The notes under the pieces are model-generated. The model had not been told where the DNA came from, made no database searches, and worked only from the letters and a program-made list of their open reading frames with translations. A stretch of 64,000 nucleotides of DNA from Dioscorea cayenensis subsp. rotundata (lineage: Eukaryota; Streptophyta; Magnoliopsida; Dioscoreales; Dioscoreaceae), in assembly GCF_009730915.1 (NCBI RefSeq), contig NC_052488.1, forward strand, positions 24,031,868 to 24,095,867, in the 5' to 3' direction. A program made the translations under genes and the position numbers. Shown here in pieces: positions 10,041-22,753 of this stretch (its first letter is position 1; every line of letters begins with the position of its first letter).

Positions 10041-12650
10041 TCTCTGCACTCGAGTGACCGAGGCATTGACAAGCACGTAGTATACCCAGCAAAGGTAGGA
10101 GACGATGGAGCATCCTGAGGCGCCGAAATCATCTCACGAGTAGATATATCAGGTACTAACATCACAAGAACCTAAAATTTAAGGGTGATATAATAACTAG
10201 GTTCCCAAGCTAAGATTATGAAAATTAAAAATGCTGAGGTTCAAAAGCAAACAAATAACGGTTCGAGTTTTGACGAAGAACTATTTACATGATAACCAAG
10301 CGGTGTGTTTGCTCTCAGCGGTCATTAAGCTATCCACCACACACTCTCTAATCTGAAAAAGATAGAACCACTATTTATGAGCTTGTGACTGATGTAACCA
10401 CTACAAAAATATAGGGATCACAAAACTCAATAATTTCTACAAAACATGCTTAAGTGTATATTATTTACAATAATAATAGACTAAAACTTCGATGTCAAAT
10501 TATTTTAAACAAATATAGTCAAGTGAAAAGAGTATATATGTCCGAATAGCTAATGCGAGAAACAAAAACCAGGAATTCATATATTTAAGCTCGGTGACCG
10601 AGTCGGATTATCGAGTTCATTTATTTACCCTCGGTGACCGAGCAGATTTTTCGGGAGCGTTATTCTCCACCGCGGGCAGTGCGACGCAAGTTTCTTGTCA
10701 GTCGAAATGCGTAGCCGACATGGTGATGTTTAACCCACGTTAGCGAGTTATTCTTGAAGATTAATTTAGGGACTATCGTCGATATATCAAAATATATCAT
10801 ATCCAAAAATCATTTGTGCAATAAATAGAAAGTAAATTGATCCCGCTTTTTCTAGTGAAAAATAATTTCCAATTATTATCAAATATTAATAACTTAACCA
10901 AATAGATAACTAAATCCACAATATCTTCCTAATTTAATCCATGAAAACAATTAAGAATATATAGTTTCGTAAGCCTAGATGACCACCCAATAATTAATCA
11001 ACCAATTGATTAAGTATAAAAATAATCCATCACTGAGTTCATGGTTAGAAATTTGAATAATAATTATAGAAAACAATTTAATAATTCTCAGTAATAAATG
11101 TTTTACGTATTTTCAAAATAAAACAAAATGAAGTGAATTATATAATAACTAGCGGATGGTTTGTTGTGAGTATGACATCCTTAATTAAATTATCGAGTAT
11201 TAATCTATTAAATAAACAAACAAATACATGAAAATTGACTTGCTTCTTTGACAAAGTATTCACGATAGTTAAAATCAAAATTATTGAATTAATACATCAT
11301 CAGAGTAATGGCTGTCAAATAAATCTTAGATCCGTAATTAATTAAGTATAGAATCAGAATAAGTACTTAATTAGATAATTAGAAATCTAAGTTTTGAAAA
11401 TAAGGATAGATATAGTATTTTAAATCCCAAAACATTTAAATATAATATCATGAATGGTGTTTAACTAATAAAATCAAAGAGTTATTAAATAATTATATTT
11501 GATGATTTAGAGTCGTAAAATTATATATATCTATATATATAATATAGCTTTACTCGTGATTTACTGAAAATCCCCAAACTATAGAACCCGATTCGAACAC
11601 TAAATCGAAATTAGAACAAGGCCTAAAACATGAACATTACACTTTGACTTAGATATCCGAGCTGAATAAACCGGATCATTAACTAGCAATTCCATGGCTT
11701 TGAGATACTAAACAACAAGTTTCAAAAATAATCTATGACCAAAAGTCAACCACTGCTAAGAAAATAAAATTATAGTTGCTAAAATTTCTATTCCCCAATA
11801 GGGTACCTTAAGAATTAAAATCTCATAATGACGTGAAAACTTGCCACATAACCTGTACGACCATTACGGCATGTATATGTATGTACATCTACCCACAAAT
11901 AATTGAGACGTGGTGACGAGAGTTGAGAATCATTTCCAACATTCATTTAATATATATATATATATATATATATGCATGTAGAAAAGGAATGCAAGGCTTT
12001 AGACTAAGTATGTGCATTCAATGGATAGCATGGTTATCCTTAACCTAATAATAATCTTGTTAGACAAATTCTACTTACGTAGACATACAATCGATTGCTA
12101 GAATTGCTTTTCGAAACTTTTTCCATTCTTCCATCAATCGACTAGTCAACAATAAAATTAAGCAGCAATATACTAACATCAATGTAAAATTACGAGCAGT
12201 TATGCAATACGTCTAATTCATAAAACCCACTTTTCCATTCTAGACATTTGCGAAAATAGTTAAACCTAAGAAAATATCAAGACAGCCTACAAAGCTCTTA
12301 TGCACATACGTATAATCTATCGATTCGATGGATTCGAGTGTCACCAACCATAAGGAAGGAAAAATGACGATGACTTTTGAAGGGTAAAAACCGGTACTCT
12401 TGCGGCTACTCTTCAAACCCTAGAACCATTTAGCCCAAAAGAAACCTAAAATTACTAGGAATCAAAACAAGAACTAAAATAAATAGATCAAAGAAGGGAA
12501 AAACTTACCCACGAATACTTTAGATGTAGTGCGACACGGAAGATTTCCTCGCCCTTGCTCACACACCCCAAGGTTGGACAGCATGAGCGAAGAGGAAGGC
12601 TACAGATTATCTAATTTTAGAATTTTTAATTTTATCCGTAACCAGCTAGC
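10041..12650. other. Possible degraded LTR-type DNA, no gene
   Basis: This long AT-rich tract holds GC-richer islands at 10045-10150, 10565-10740 and 12350-12660. The right end (gcgacacggaagatttcctcg, accctagaaccattt) has the look of LTR or leader sequence from a minus-oriented gypsy element, but I could not pair it with a second LTR or find coding motifs. The call rests on general appearance only. Confidence 0.25.
10590..10642. repeat. Two perfect 13-nt palindromes CTCGGTGACCGAG
   Basis: CTCGGTGACCGAG occurs at 10590-10602 and again at 10630-10642. Each is a perfect inverted repeat around a central G. A variant, ctcgagtgaccgag, lies near 10050. This could be a protein-binding dyad of a decayed LTR. 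Confidence 0.5.
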
Positions 12651-14250
12651 GGTTGCCGAGGAGCGTGAGGGGCTCACGATCTCGAAGATAAAGGTTGGTT
12701 TTCGGGACTTTTCGATTAAATTTAAAAGATAAAAATTTAAATAACAATTGGGGTCCACATCTCCCACGTAAATCTAACCTAATCTTCACCATCACCATGA
12801 TCTTTGCTCCTCGGGCTCCGACCCCGAGCCCCAACTATCTTGCTCACTGACCCTAATCGACCCTCCATTGATGCTTCCTCAGCAGTTGGCATTGTCTCTT
12901 TCTGTTTTTATCTCACTATTAGCTTCTCTCTTCTTGAGCCTCGAGATCTCTCTCTCTGGCGGCGGAAAAGCTACCGAGAGAAAGGCACGAAGGATTTAAT
13001 CTACTTGCATCTCCGAATGTGTTGATCGAGCCTCTCGGGGCTCAAATCTTTCTCATGTAGTCACAAGGTATTCCCCCTCAATCATTCAATTACAAGCTAG
13101 AGTTTTTCAAATTCATTCAACATTTTATTGCTCTTGAAGAATCTTAGAAGTAGAGCTTCCAAACAATTTCCAATCTATCCAAAGATTTGATTGTTGAGTG
13201 GGTGTGTTTATAGAACCTTTTGGTTTTTGCTTTGTTTGTTGTTACCAAAATCCCATTGTTTAAATTTGCTAATTGTGATGTCATCTACCTATATCTCAGA
13301 GCTTACGGATGGGTGCTTATTCTCTTGGCAGTCGGATAGCATATTCTATTTGCTCATTTAAGTCCAAGAAAAAAGAGCCATTTCGACATTTGTATATTGG
13401 ATCGAGCTGTACTAGATGGTATAAGCATCAATAGATTAATTTTTGATCCCTTTTTCTTATATAAACTTCACTATATTTCTTTTTCGTTGTGTTTGCGAGG
13501 AATCAATACATGCACATGAGGGTGCTGTACCATCTTAGCTCTTTTATGATATATCATGAGGAGTAGCGGGTATTTACATTTGATCTTGCTTTTCTAAAAC
13601 TATATGTGAATCTGGATTCTTTTGAAGAGACATAAAATAGTCTTTTAGGCTTGAGTGGTGAGCGCAGGCAGACAACCACTAGTAGACCTTGTGCTTGTTG
13701 CTTAATTCCTTTTGGTGAGCTTCTACGGTTTGCTTAAATGTGATATTGTTATATGGATGCATTCAACCGGCCATATTAAGTGTGTTTTTATTCAACAAGC
13801 TTGTGGTAACAACTCATATGATGTGACTAATAATGTGGCCGAGTGTCTTAGCAACTCTCTGGAGGTTGTTTGTTTTTCAAACTTTTTCTTCTCATTAGTT
13901 ATTCTAGTTTCTTATTTAAGTTTTGTAATCCATTTTCCTACTTCTTGTTGTGGTGACTGCATGATGTCTTTTTATATTATTTTTATTTTTGTGCATTTGT
14001 GATAGGGTTTGGGTTCCTCAAAAATTGCATTAACACTACTATTTTCTTGGAAAAATCCTTTTGATAAAATGATCATGTCCTTTACTTTATTGTAAATACT
14101 GAAAAGAAATTTTTATGCAGGGTTAAATATAGGGAGCAATCAGGGTAACATGATGCCTTTAAATAAACTGTCTTTATACCATTTATATATGCTGCCCATA
14201 TGTCTTCAATGTCAGTCCATCTTTCGCCCTATGTCTCTTGAAATGGTACG
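12651..14250. other. Intergenic DNA, possible leader/intron of an unrecognised transcript
   Basis: From 12780 to 13070 the composition is more balanced, with ct-rich and tctctctctggcggcgg stretches like a 5' leader, then T-rich sequence. Frames at 12804-13025 and 13712-14002 have no motif, and I would not call them genes. Confidence 0.3.
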
Positions 14251-14254
14251 TATC

Positions 14255-14350
14255 AAGCAGACAACTTGGACTCTTTTTCTCAAACTCAGCTTCTCAGATG
14301 CTCAAAAATTTCAATCGGGATCGATCGGAGTTCAATCCGGGAGTTACACT
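14255..14350. repeat. Dispersed repeat, partner at 28418-28512
   Basis: The stretch from ttggactctttttctcaaac through aatttcaatcgg, gatcgatcggagt and gggagttacact recurs at 28418-28512 with a few indels. It is probably an end of an undescribed transposon family. No coding function is evident. Confidence 0.6.
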
Positions 14351-14379
14351 GAGACTCAATAATATGATATAAAAATATT

Positions 14380-15035
14380 ACAATAATGAACAACTGATAT
14401 AAAATATGATTATATTAGTACAATTGTATAAATAACACTAATTAATTAATATAACAATTAGTTATACTCATTACTCAAATAAAAAGCGTATCAATCAAAA
14501 TAAAATAATAATAATAAATAATTAAATGATAAGAATAAATAAATTTATTATCCCTTTATTTTTAAGAAAATTGTGATTTATTCATTTTATTTAAATAAAT
14601 AAATAAATTTAAATATAGTTAGTGAAATATATAGTATTAAAATTTATACCATATTTAAATAAATACATATCAATCAAAATAAAATTATTACAATTAAATA
14701 ATAATCATAATTAAACTACAACAATTCCATAAAAAATAATATTACTCAAAATAATACCGTTATTTCAGGCAGCAAATAACAGCGCTTTAATCCTCACTAT
14801 TAGTGAGAACGGAACGCATCAACCATTCACCGTCTAATATTCCCCTGTATGCTATTCCAATTGGTTTATCCAAGTTGAGTTGGTCCGAGTCTAATAATTA
14901 ATTAACACTAGCGACAATTTTAAATTAGGGCGGATAGAATCAGTCAAAAACAAAATTTGAGAGAATAGCATACAGATTTGAGGGTGATCACAATTTCATA
15001 CTCGCATTCAGATAAATTTAGAGATAACACAACAC
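14380..15035. other. AT-rich DNA with a small inverted repeat
   Basis: There is no gene. ctgtatgctatt at about 14847 is mirrored by aatagcatacag at about 14965, giving a 12-bp stem about 110 bp apart, possibly ends of a tiny foldback element. Confidence 0.4.
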
Positions 15036-15185
15036 AACCATAACTAATGTCTACGTGCCTTGCATGAAGGCTTACATTCAGAGGACATGAACAACAAAAA
15101 ACACCATCACTAATTCAAAAACCAGGAACCAACTCAACTGAACAGAAGACCATGTCAAATGCCACTTCATACTCCATGTCATGCT
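15036..15185. repeat. Direct repeat left of the gag fragment
   Basis: The words catgaacaac, ccaactcaac and catgtcaaatgccacttcat parallel those at 15903-16016. The gag fragment between them is therefore flanked by diverged direct repeats of about 110 bp. Confidence 0.6.
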
Positions 15186-15296
15186 ACCATAAGTGCAGCT
15201 TCAGTTATGAAATTTACGATCATTGTTGAATGCCCGTTCATTTGCACTCCTTCCTCTGCCTATAACTCGGCTTCTTACTCGACCTCTGCCTGATAC

Positions 15297-15892
15297 TTAA
15301 ACACCTTCTTTAGCATTTGATGTCTCCCCCTTCACTTGAAATACACCTTCAAGCCTCTCAACTGATCTGTTTATGTTTAGCCTTTCTTCATGTGCCTGTA
15401 GAGAACAGCTTAACTCGCCAATTGTTAGAGTTGTTAGGTCTCTAGATTCCACAATCGCTGCCACTATGTGATCAAATCGTGCAGTTAAACTCCTCAGCAG
15501 TTTCGCTACTACAGTCTGGTCAGAAACATTGTCTCCATAAAACCTCATCTGGTTAACAATTCCCACCATTCTTGAGACATAATTATGCAGAGTCTCGTTG
15601 CTTCTCATGTATGACATTTCAAACTCTTGCCTCAGAGTTCCAAGCCTCACCATTATCACCTTCGGGGAGGGTCGAAATGCATTCTGCAGGGTAATCATGT
15701 CCACGCTTTTTTGGACGTAGTGGCAGAAGCTATTCTTGAAAGTACACTGTCAGGCAAGGTTTGTTGGATTAAATATAGTGCTTTTGCATCCTTCTTCGTA
15801 TTTTCCCTGAGTCGAGTTTCTTCATCCGGATCAGCATAACCCTTTTCAACCAGGTCCCATAGGTCCTCTGCTCTAAATAGGGTCTTCATCAT
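15297..15892 (-). pseudogene. Ty1/copia gag fragment
   Basis: Two minus-strand frames, 15695-15892 and 15297-15704, give one UBN2-type gag core: KKDAKALYLIQQTLPDSVL, then FEMSYMRSNETLHNYVSR and QMRFYGDNVSDQTVVAKLLRSL. The frame changes near 15700 around the word TSKKAWT. There is no zinc knuckle, protease or pol after it. The tail (to about 15230) is Arg/Gly-rich. It is a truncated, non-functional copia gag. Confidence 0.85.
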
Positions 15893-15902
15893 AATGCTAG
15901 GC

Positions 15903-16525
15903 GCATGAACAACTAAATACTATCGCTGCTAGCGCTAATTTCAAAAACTATAGGGGACCAACTCAGCGAACAAAAGACTATGTCAAACGTCACTTCATGA
16001 CTCGCCATGTGCATGCTAGGGTGGTGAGAATGAACTGTTGTGTGAAAATTAGCCCTAAAACAACCATACAAGACTCCACTTGCTTGACGTAACCGCACAT
16101 TTTCACTTTATACGAACAACAGAGCTAACGACAAAACGGTGCATATGACATGCACTCCATTATCGCACCAACAACAAGGAACACTGTTAATGGTTACTTC
16201 TACAAACTAATAATCCTTTACTGTCAAACAGCTATGTTGACTTGCACATGCTCAAATACAATTACACATTTGAATATACTAAAGAGTTTTTCCTGTGACT
16301 CCATTATATATGTTTGTTGACTTAGTCTCAAGTGTTTGTTTATTAAAAACATCAGTATATATTCTCATTATTGAAACTTAGACACTGTTTTATTAAAAAC
16401 AGCCATTTCAAAACCGGCTTCAAAAGCACACTGCGGAATGAAAGTTTGCCCTTTTGTGCAGATTAATAATGCAAAACCTGTATGCCTAGCATGTTGGGGT
16501 TTTAAACAAAACAATTCATTAATAT
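15903..16525. repeat. Copy 2 of the dispersed block (partner 1940-2700)
   Basis: The sequence is collinear with copy 1 from gaacaactaaatactatcgc to ctgtatgcctagcatg. Differences are dominated by 1-nt gains and losses. Beyond 16525 the two copies diverge. Confidence 0.7.
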
Positions 16526-16589
16526 TTCAAAAACATACTATACGTTACATGATATATAAAGAGGAAGGACGCACAGCAAACTAGGATCC

Positions 16590-16885
16590 TAATCACGTAC
16601 ATACTTATGCACACTAAACTGACTACTCCTGCCAATATTTGACTTTGCTACTACCATATTGACGTGATAAGCATGAAAGGTCCCTAATCACGTACGATAC
16701 TCAACCACACTTACACTGCCTGCAACAACCTACTAAATAACATACGACTTTACTGACTATCATGCTGACTGATAGGCATGAATGGTCTTAATCAAGCACA
16801 CTTAATTAATTACACTGACTGCAACAGTGCAACCAGCTACTAGCATACAACTTTTACTGACTACCATACCGATTGGATATAACAC
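16590..16885. repeat. Three-unit degenerate tandem repeat (95-104 bp)
   Basis: Unit starts at 16590, 16685 and 16789 each read taatca(c/a)g(t/c)ac. Inside each unit ctgactacyat...gat.ggcatgaa recurs in order. Probably non-coding. Confidence 0.6.
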
Positions 16886-18550
16886 AGTAGGATTTATGCG
16901 TATACTCCATGTAGCTGCAGCTCCATAGACCCATGCTCGGTGACCCATGCTTTGGTGCGGCTCTTTAGTCATCTTCAACCTGATAGTCTCCTGGGGGTTT
17001 TACTTCACAAGTTCAGTGCAAGAGACTAATGCAGAAGGAGAATACTTGTTCTTCTACTGACTTTCTCTCAACTATTAAAAGACTTTCAAAAGAAACATAT
17101 ACGAGGACAGCCAATCCCTAAGTCAATCCTAAGTCGACACAGCACTGGGTGTCATGATGCACTTCTTACGGTGCATCTTGATCCATCCCTTCAGATATCT
17201 CTCTCTATTATGTCTTCATTTAACTCGCAGCCGGCATTGCTTCACAGCTACTAATCACAGCCAACACAACTAACATTGAAGCCCATCTGTAGTGTTGTAT
17301 AACGATGAAAACGTGGCTTGGGATGGGACTATGACATGTAGGTTTTTGCATCCCCGCTTTATTGTTAAAACCCTAAGCACATGCGCTCTATATGTCTGTG
17401 ACTATGAAATTAATAAATCAATTTCCTGCGTTGGTTAAAAGTGGATCTCTTTCCACGGTTAGTTTCCACAAGTGCACCAAACTTGAGTAAAACACGTACC
17501 AACGGTCATGCAGGGTTGGGGGAATGCATGTGGGGCAGGTGGGAAGAGAGGGATCACGTGGAGAAGTCACCAGAGTTTAATGAGCATGAAGCTATTGCAT
17601 ATAAATATATAATAAATGGACGTGCTGGTAAATGCAGAAGCAATTTAACGCCCGAAAGATTATTTTTCCATGTGCGCTTGTCCGTTGTCTGGCTACCATC
17701 TTAAATTGTGATTTTTTTCTTTCTTTTCAAATTTTCAAAATATTTAATAAGTGTGTTGGTTAACGAGTAACCTACAGTTGGAGCTACGCACACCTCATAT
17801 ATATATATATATATATACACACACTATACTATTACTCATATATATATATATATATATAATGGATAAGCTAATCAGTTATTAAAACAAAAACACAAATAAT
17901 ACGTCTATCACACAACTACAGCTGGAAGTTAAAATGAAGTATTTACGATGACAAGGAGAGAAAATTAAAATAAAGTAAAATACTATTCATCAACATGGTA
18001 TTTTTATATTTGGTAATACGTCGAGATTCCCATTGAATTATTGTAAGAATTTATTATAAATTTATAAGGAAACAAAATTAAGAAGGGCAAAGAAGATATC
18101 ATAAACTCTAAATTTTTTCAGAGATATTTAATAAAATTGAAACAATACAGATGTGTCACTAAGATGCCGTACTATATCTATAGTCTTGTCAGAGATATCG
18201 GATAAAAATTGGAGCACTGATCGTGAGTCCATGAGATGTTACTAAGTATACTATATTTAGAACCATTTATAAAATTGGATTAATACACAAAGATGTCAGT
18301 GACTCTAGGCATCACTTCACTGCCTACCATTAATTGATAATTTATGAGGGCTAGAGAAATCACAAGATGGTATGGCTCCCCAATAGATAAAAGGATATGG
18401 ATGATTGCCATAAAGGGTTGTAAAAGTCGCAAGAGATCACTTTCGCGCTGAACTCCATATATGATTTTATTACATCAGACCATGCATGTGCTTCTTGATT
18501 TGTATATTATTATTGGGACTGTATTAGGTGGAGATGTCTTGCATGCAATG
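16886..18550. other. Intergenic DNA upstream of the lectin gene
   Basis: No gene is recognised. (AT)n tracts lie at 17798-17816 and 17838-17859. An 87-codon frame at 17441-17704 has no homology that I can see. Confidence 0.4.
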
Positions 18551-18558
18551 GTAAACCA

Positions 18559-18564
18559 TATAAA
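18559..18564 (+). promoter_or_regulatory. Probable TATA box of the lectin gene
   Basis: TATAAA lies 69 bp before the ATG at 18633, a normal spacing for a plant promoter with a leader of about 40 nt. Confidence 0.6.
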
Positions 18565-18632
18565 GAGAGAGAGAAGTGGTTTGTAAATCAAGAAGCAGTC
18601 ACAGACTGTAAGTTAAGAAGCTCTCAAGAACA

Positions 18633-19466
18633 ATGGCAACAATCCAGCAGGTCCTCCAAACCCTTCTGCTTCTCTTTAGCATTCAGCTCGCCTTCCTCAT
18701 CTGCTCTGGTTTAGGTTCCAACTTCATGATCGGAGGCGACGTCCTGACAGCGGGGGGCCAAAACCTGACGTACATGGAATACTCCCTGACCCTGCAATCT
18801 GATTGCAACCTCGTCCTGAAAAATGGCAGCACAAGAGTGTGGGAAACCATGACAGGGGGCTATTCAGCTGAGTGCTACGTCACTCTGGACCTGAACGGCA
18901 AACTCGCCGTTTGGCACCCACGTTTTCGCTACCCACTCTGGAGCAGCGGCATTATGTCCCAAGTTGGGTACTATGCCCTCGTCCTCCGCTATGACGGCAC
19001 CCTTCGTATATATGGTCCCCAGCTTTGAGTGCTGGGTCCCTCTTCGGCACAACTAACAGCAGGGATTGTTGGTTGGACTTGGACGAAGACCACTGAGTCA
19101 GTGCTCTACTCCGGTGATGTAGCACCCATCGGAACCACGATCGTTAATGGGAACAATGAACTCACACTGCTGGACGACTGCAACCTGGTGCTCAACGGCG
19201 ACGGAGCCACAAAATGGCAGACTGGTGTCACTGACCGAACCATGCATGACTGTTACGTTAACTTGGAAGCTAATGGTGAGTTGAGAGTGAAGCATTGGGG
19301 TGGTGATGTTCTCTGGACTAACAGAGTGGCTTCACCCACGTATCTCGGAGTTTGTTCTCGTGCTGCAAAACCAACGCCATGCTCACTGTCTATGGCCCCT
19401 GTAATCTGGTCTAATGTCATCTCCGGTGCTGTTTCCGGCAAGATTGACACGGTCTCTGCCGACTAA
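18633..19466 (+). CDS. GNA-type mannose-binding-like lectin, two domains separated by an in-frame TGA
   Basis: A hydrophobic signal peptide (MATIQQVLQTLLLLFSIQLAF, about residues 1-26) is followed by two bulb-lectin domains in one frame without introns: residues about 28-131 and about 140-277. Each has the paired cysteines of the fold (SDCNLVL..AECYVTL and DDCNLVL..HDCYVNL) and the GGD.LW segment. The mannose motif QxDxNxVxY is incomplete everywhere: QSDCNLVLK in domain 1, LDDCNLVLN in domain 2, RYDGTLRIY in the third subdomain. The TGA at 19026-19028, after YGPQL, ends the first ORF at 131 codons, while the same frame continues for 145 codons to a TAA-type end at 19466. The family usually makes such tandem-domain precursors for the secretory pathway and vacuole. 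As read, only domain 1 would be made, unless the stop is an error or is read through. Confidence 0.85.
19026..19028 (+). other. In-frame TGA between lectin domains
   Basis: CTT TGA GTG lies at the domain junction. The decayed paralogue at 26.9 kb has ttcga at the aligned place, so a CGA-to-TGA transition is a plausible origin. Confidence 0.7.
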
Positions 19467-19469
19467 CTA

Positions 19470-20140
19470 TGGGCTTTTAATGTGTCCAACAACCTCTGTA
19501 TGTCATGGCTACCAATTTCTTTAAAGAAAATAAGGATGTTAAGAGTGTTAGATTATTTTACTACCATATATGTGCATGGATGGCGTCAACCGTCTTTTTT
19601 AAAGTATAAACTGCAAGAAATAAACAAGATGTATTTGCCCACAACTCGTATAATTCAGGGTTGTTTTTCTTATATGACTTCATAACACTAAAATTTACAA
19701 CAAAATAAATTCTCTCAAAAACAAGCATTTCTTGACAATTTACATTATTTGACAAGCGTCCATTCCCTAATTTTTGTCCAGGTAATGCATAATGAACTGT
19801 GGTTTGAAAATTAAAGAGAAATAAATGCTGCTTCGGGAACACTGTTCACAAGCACCACAGTAACATAGTAATACATATTCATAATTGGAAAATTCTTGAG
19901 CATGCTTAATATAAACTGTCATTGATCTGATCCCGTAGTAGAAACACAGGATGAAGATTGAATGGAATCATAGGAAACTTACAGCTGAATGGAGACAAAA
20001 CTTTCTTGCTTCATTTTCATAAGCTCGTTCTCTATATTTCGGAAAACTGGTCTATACCTGCACGAGGAAGACATGGTTTAGTCACCCATGACACAACCTT
20101 TACTAACAATCAGACGACAGGTTCAGAGGATGATAAAAAG
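19470..20140. other. Region between lectin and coiled-coil gene
   Basis: It holds the two 3' flanks in tail-to-tail arrangement. No further gene or repeat is recognised. Confidence 0.45.
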
Positions 20141-20142
20141 CA

Positions 20143-22678
20143 TTACAGTCTCGCACGGTTGTTATAAGATTGCACTGAACGTCTGAGTTCGGCTGTAAGT
20201 TTCATAACCTCCGCTGACAGTGTTTCCGCCCTACTCTGTTCTTTAGCAAGCTGGCCCTACAAATGATCACCAGATAATATACAAGCATATGATCAGATAA
20301 ATGTTGGATTCCATGCACAACTAAGCTTCAAATAGTACCAAACACCAAACTTTCCCTCCAAATAGCTCAGAAATATCATGCCAAAGTTTCTTTGAGACCT
20401 TTAGCAGAACTATAGATTGGCCACACAATACCATTCCACTTCAACATATATGTAGTTGTTTTTATTGGCATACACATTAATATTAGGTGGGTCAGAGATC
20501 ACTCAAGTCCGCATATACGGCCATGAATAACAAACATATGACATCCGCACAACATTTCTACATACACTACTGATCAAATAACAGGAAAGTTGGGAGCAAA
20601 TAAAATATAATTTAATGCAGGAGAAGAAAAACAGAGTGCTGAAATTCATATAAATTAAACCAGCAATACGTTACGTTGAGAACAATTAGAATAAACTTTC
20701 AAGCTTCAGCTCTAAAAACTGACCTTGAGTAACTGATATTCAACTGCAGATGCAGGAGAGGTGGACATGTTCCCAACAATTTTCTCAGTATCAGGATATG
20801 AAGGGATATTTCCATCACTTGATTGCAATGGGTTAACTTGCTCTGATCTCATTTTATCAAGAAGGTGGCGAAGCTCTTCATTCTGCTTCAGGCAATCTTT
20901 CACCTGTCAATTTCAATATTAAAAACATCCAAGTGTTGATGAATACCTCCCATCTAGCCAACATTATTCCATTCTAAACCATAGCACCAAATTGAATGGC
21001 ATTAATTCTTAGAACCAAATAAACTGAGGCCTTCTCCAAGCAAGCATGGGGCCAGAAGGTAAGGTGAAGTTTCAAGGTCCTTCATCACAAAGTAGTGGCA
21101 GAAAATTATTTTCATGGACAACCCACCCTAAGTTATGCTAACTGAATGAAAAATTAAGATCATAAAAGTGAGCCATGGCAGCAAGTAATTACATTATGTG
21201 ATTATAGATTCATATAAGTGGACCAAATAAATAAATTTTGTTTAAAAAAAAACACAGTATCCATAAATGTCCAGAAGACAACATAAAAGGGGTAAATAAT
21301 ACTTTTGCACATATATCAACCTCAAACACATTACAAAACAAAGAATGATGCATGCTTCTATGACTATTGTCTAAGGCACAATCGTCACGGTGAGAACTAC
21401 CAAAGGCACTATTTGCAAACTACCTAATGATAAGTATAATTAACTACGTTTACCAAGTGAGCAAGGCTGTGATACCATAGCATAAGCTTTGATATGGCAT
21501 AAAGTACATAAACCAGATAACAACAAAAAGGAAATGAAACGGTCAACAAGATATCGAAAATGATCCCAAACCAAAAGTAATTACTGCAAATCAAGCTATG
21601 CCAGCATGCCAAGTAGTGTACCTGATTTTCCCATTGCATGGCAGCAGACATGGCATCCTGATATGAAGTTGCCATATTGGAATTCTCTTCAAAGAGCCTT
21701 TTCTATCTCTGATGATTGTGAGTCAATCTGCCATTTATGAACCTGAGTAGTCCAGTCACCTCTTTTCTATTTTGCAACACATTGATGAAGGATAGCTTAC
21801 CTCCATTAGTAATTTTTGTCGACTGTTTTCAAGTCTTTCGACCATCGCTGCCATATCATGTAACTGCTGGTCATATCTCTCCTTGTCTTGCTGCAGAGGA
21901 TGGCATAACAGTCAGGATATAGCATACATTAATAAGAAGGAATGCTATGGGAAAAAGCCAACATAAACTTTAAACGGAATAAAATAGCCGATGAAGTAGT
22001 AGCAGCAGCATATTCTCAGGATAGAAGGGGGCATATTTAATCAGGAGAATGTTTCAAAAAAGTAAGTGGGTGAGTAGATGAAACATTTCACACATAATTC
22101 CAAGCTGACAAAACAAAGTTTAAATTAAACAGCAATTTATTAGAATTCACCAAGAAAGAACAATATAAAGAGCAAAAAACAAAATTTAAAAACAGTCGGA
22201 TAAGAATTATTAACGAATAAAAGGCGAGATCTCATCAATTTTCAAATTACCACTATAAATGCTTTCCGAGCAGCAACTTCCAATGCCTCATCTGCAATAA
22301 GAAGAAAATTTACTAAAAAAGAAGCATTCATACTGAATATGTATGATATAAAATTTCAGAGATATCCTTTGTTCAAAAAAAAAAAGGAACTGCAAAAAGG
22401 AAAAGCAAATGACGAGATAATCATAAAAAGCTACAGAGCTGTAATTGTTTTTAGTTGAAGTAGATCTGTGACTGAAAAACACTTTACAATGTTTTCTCAA
22501 GCTTAGAAAGGAAAAAGAGATGACTTTTTACACAAAATGCAACAAATCAACATCCTCCAAAGCAGTGTAATTAAAAACGCTAGGCGCTCTTAAGGCGCTA
22601 AGACATTTTATTGCCCGATGTGAGAGGCGCCACGAAAAGCGCACGCCCGAGCAAAGTAAAGCGTTAATTAATAAATAA

Positions 22679-22753
<75 letters not shown>

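Noticed and set aside
9902..10165. 87-codon minus-strand frame with a Lys/Arg-rich end
   Set aside because: The basic part is a TTC/TTTC tract and the rest has no recognisable motif.
16590..16885. CRISPR-like array
   Set aside because: The units are full tandem repeats without spacer structure, and this is plant nuclear DNA.
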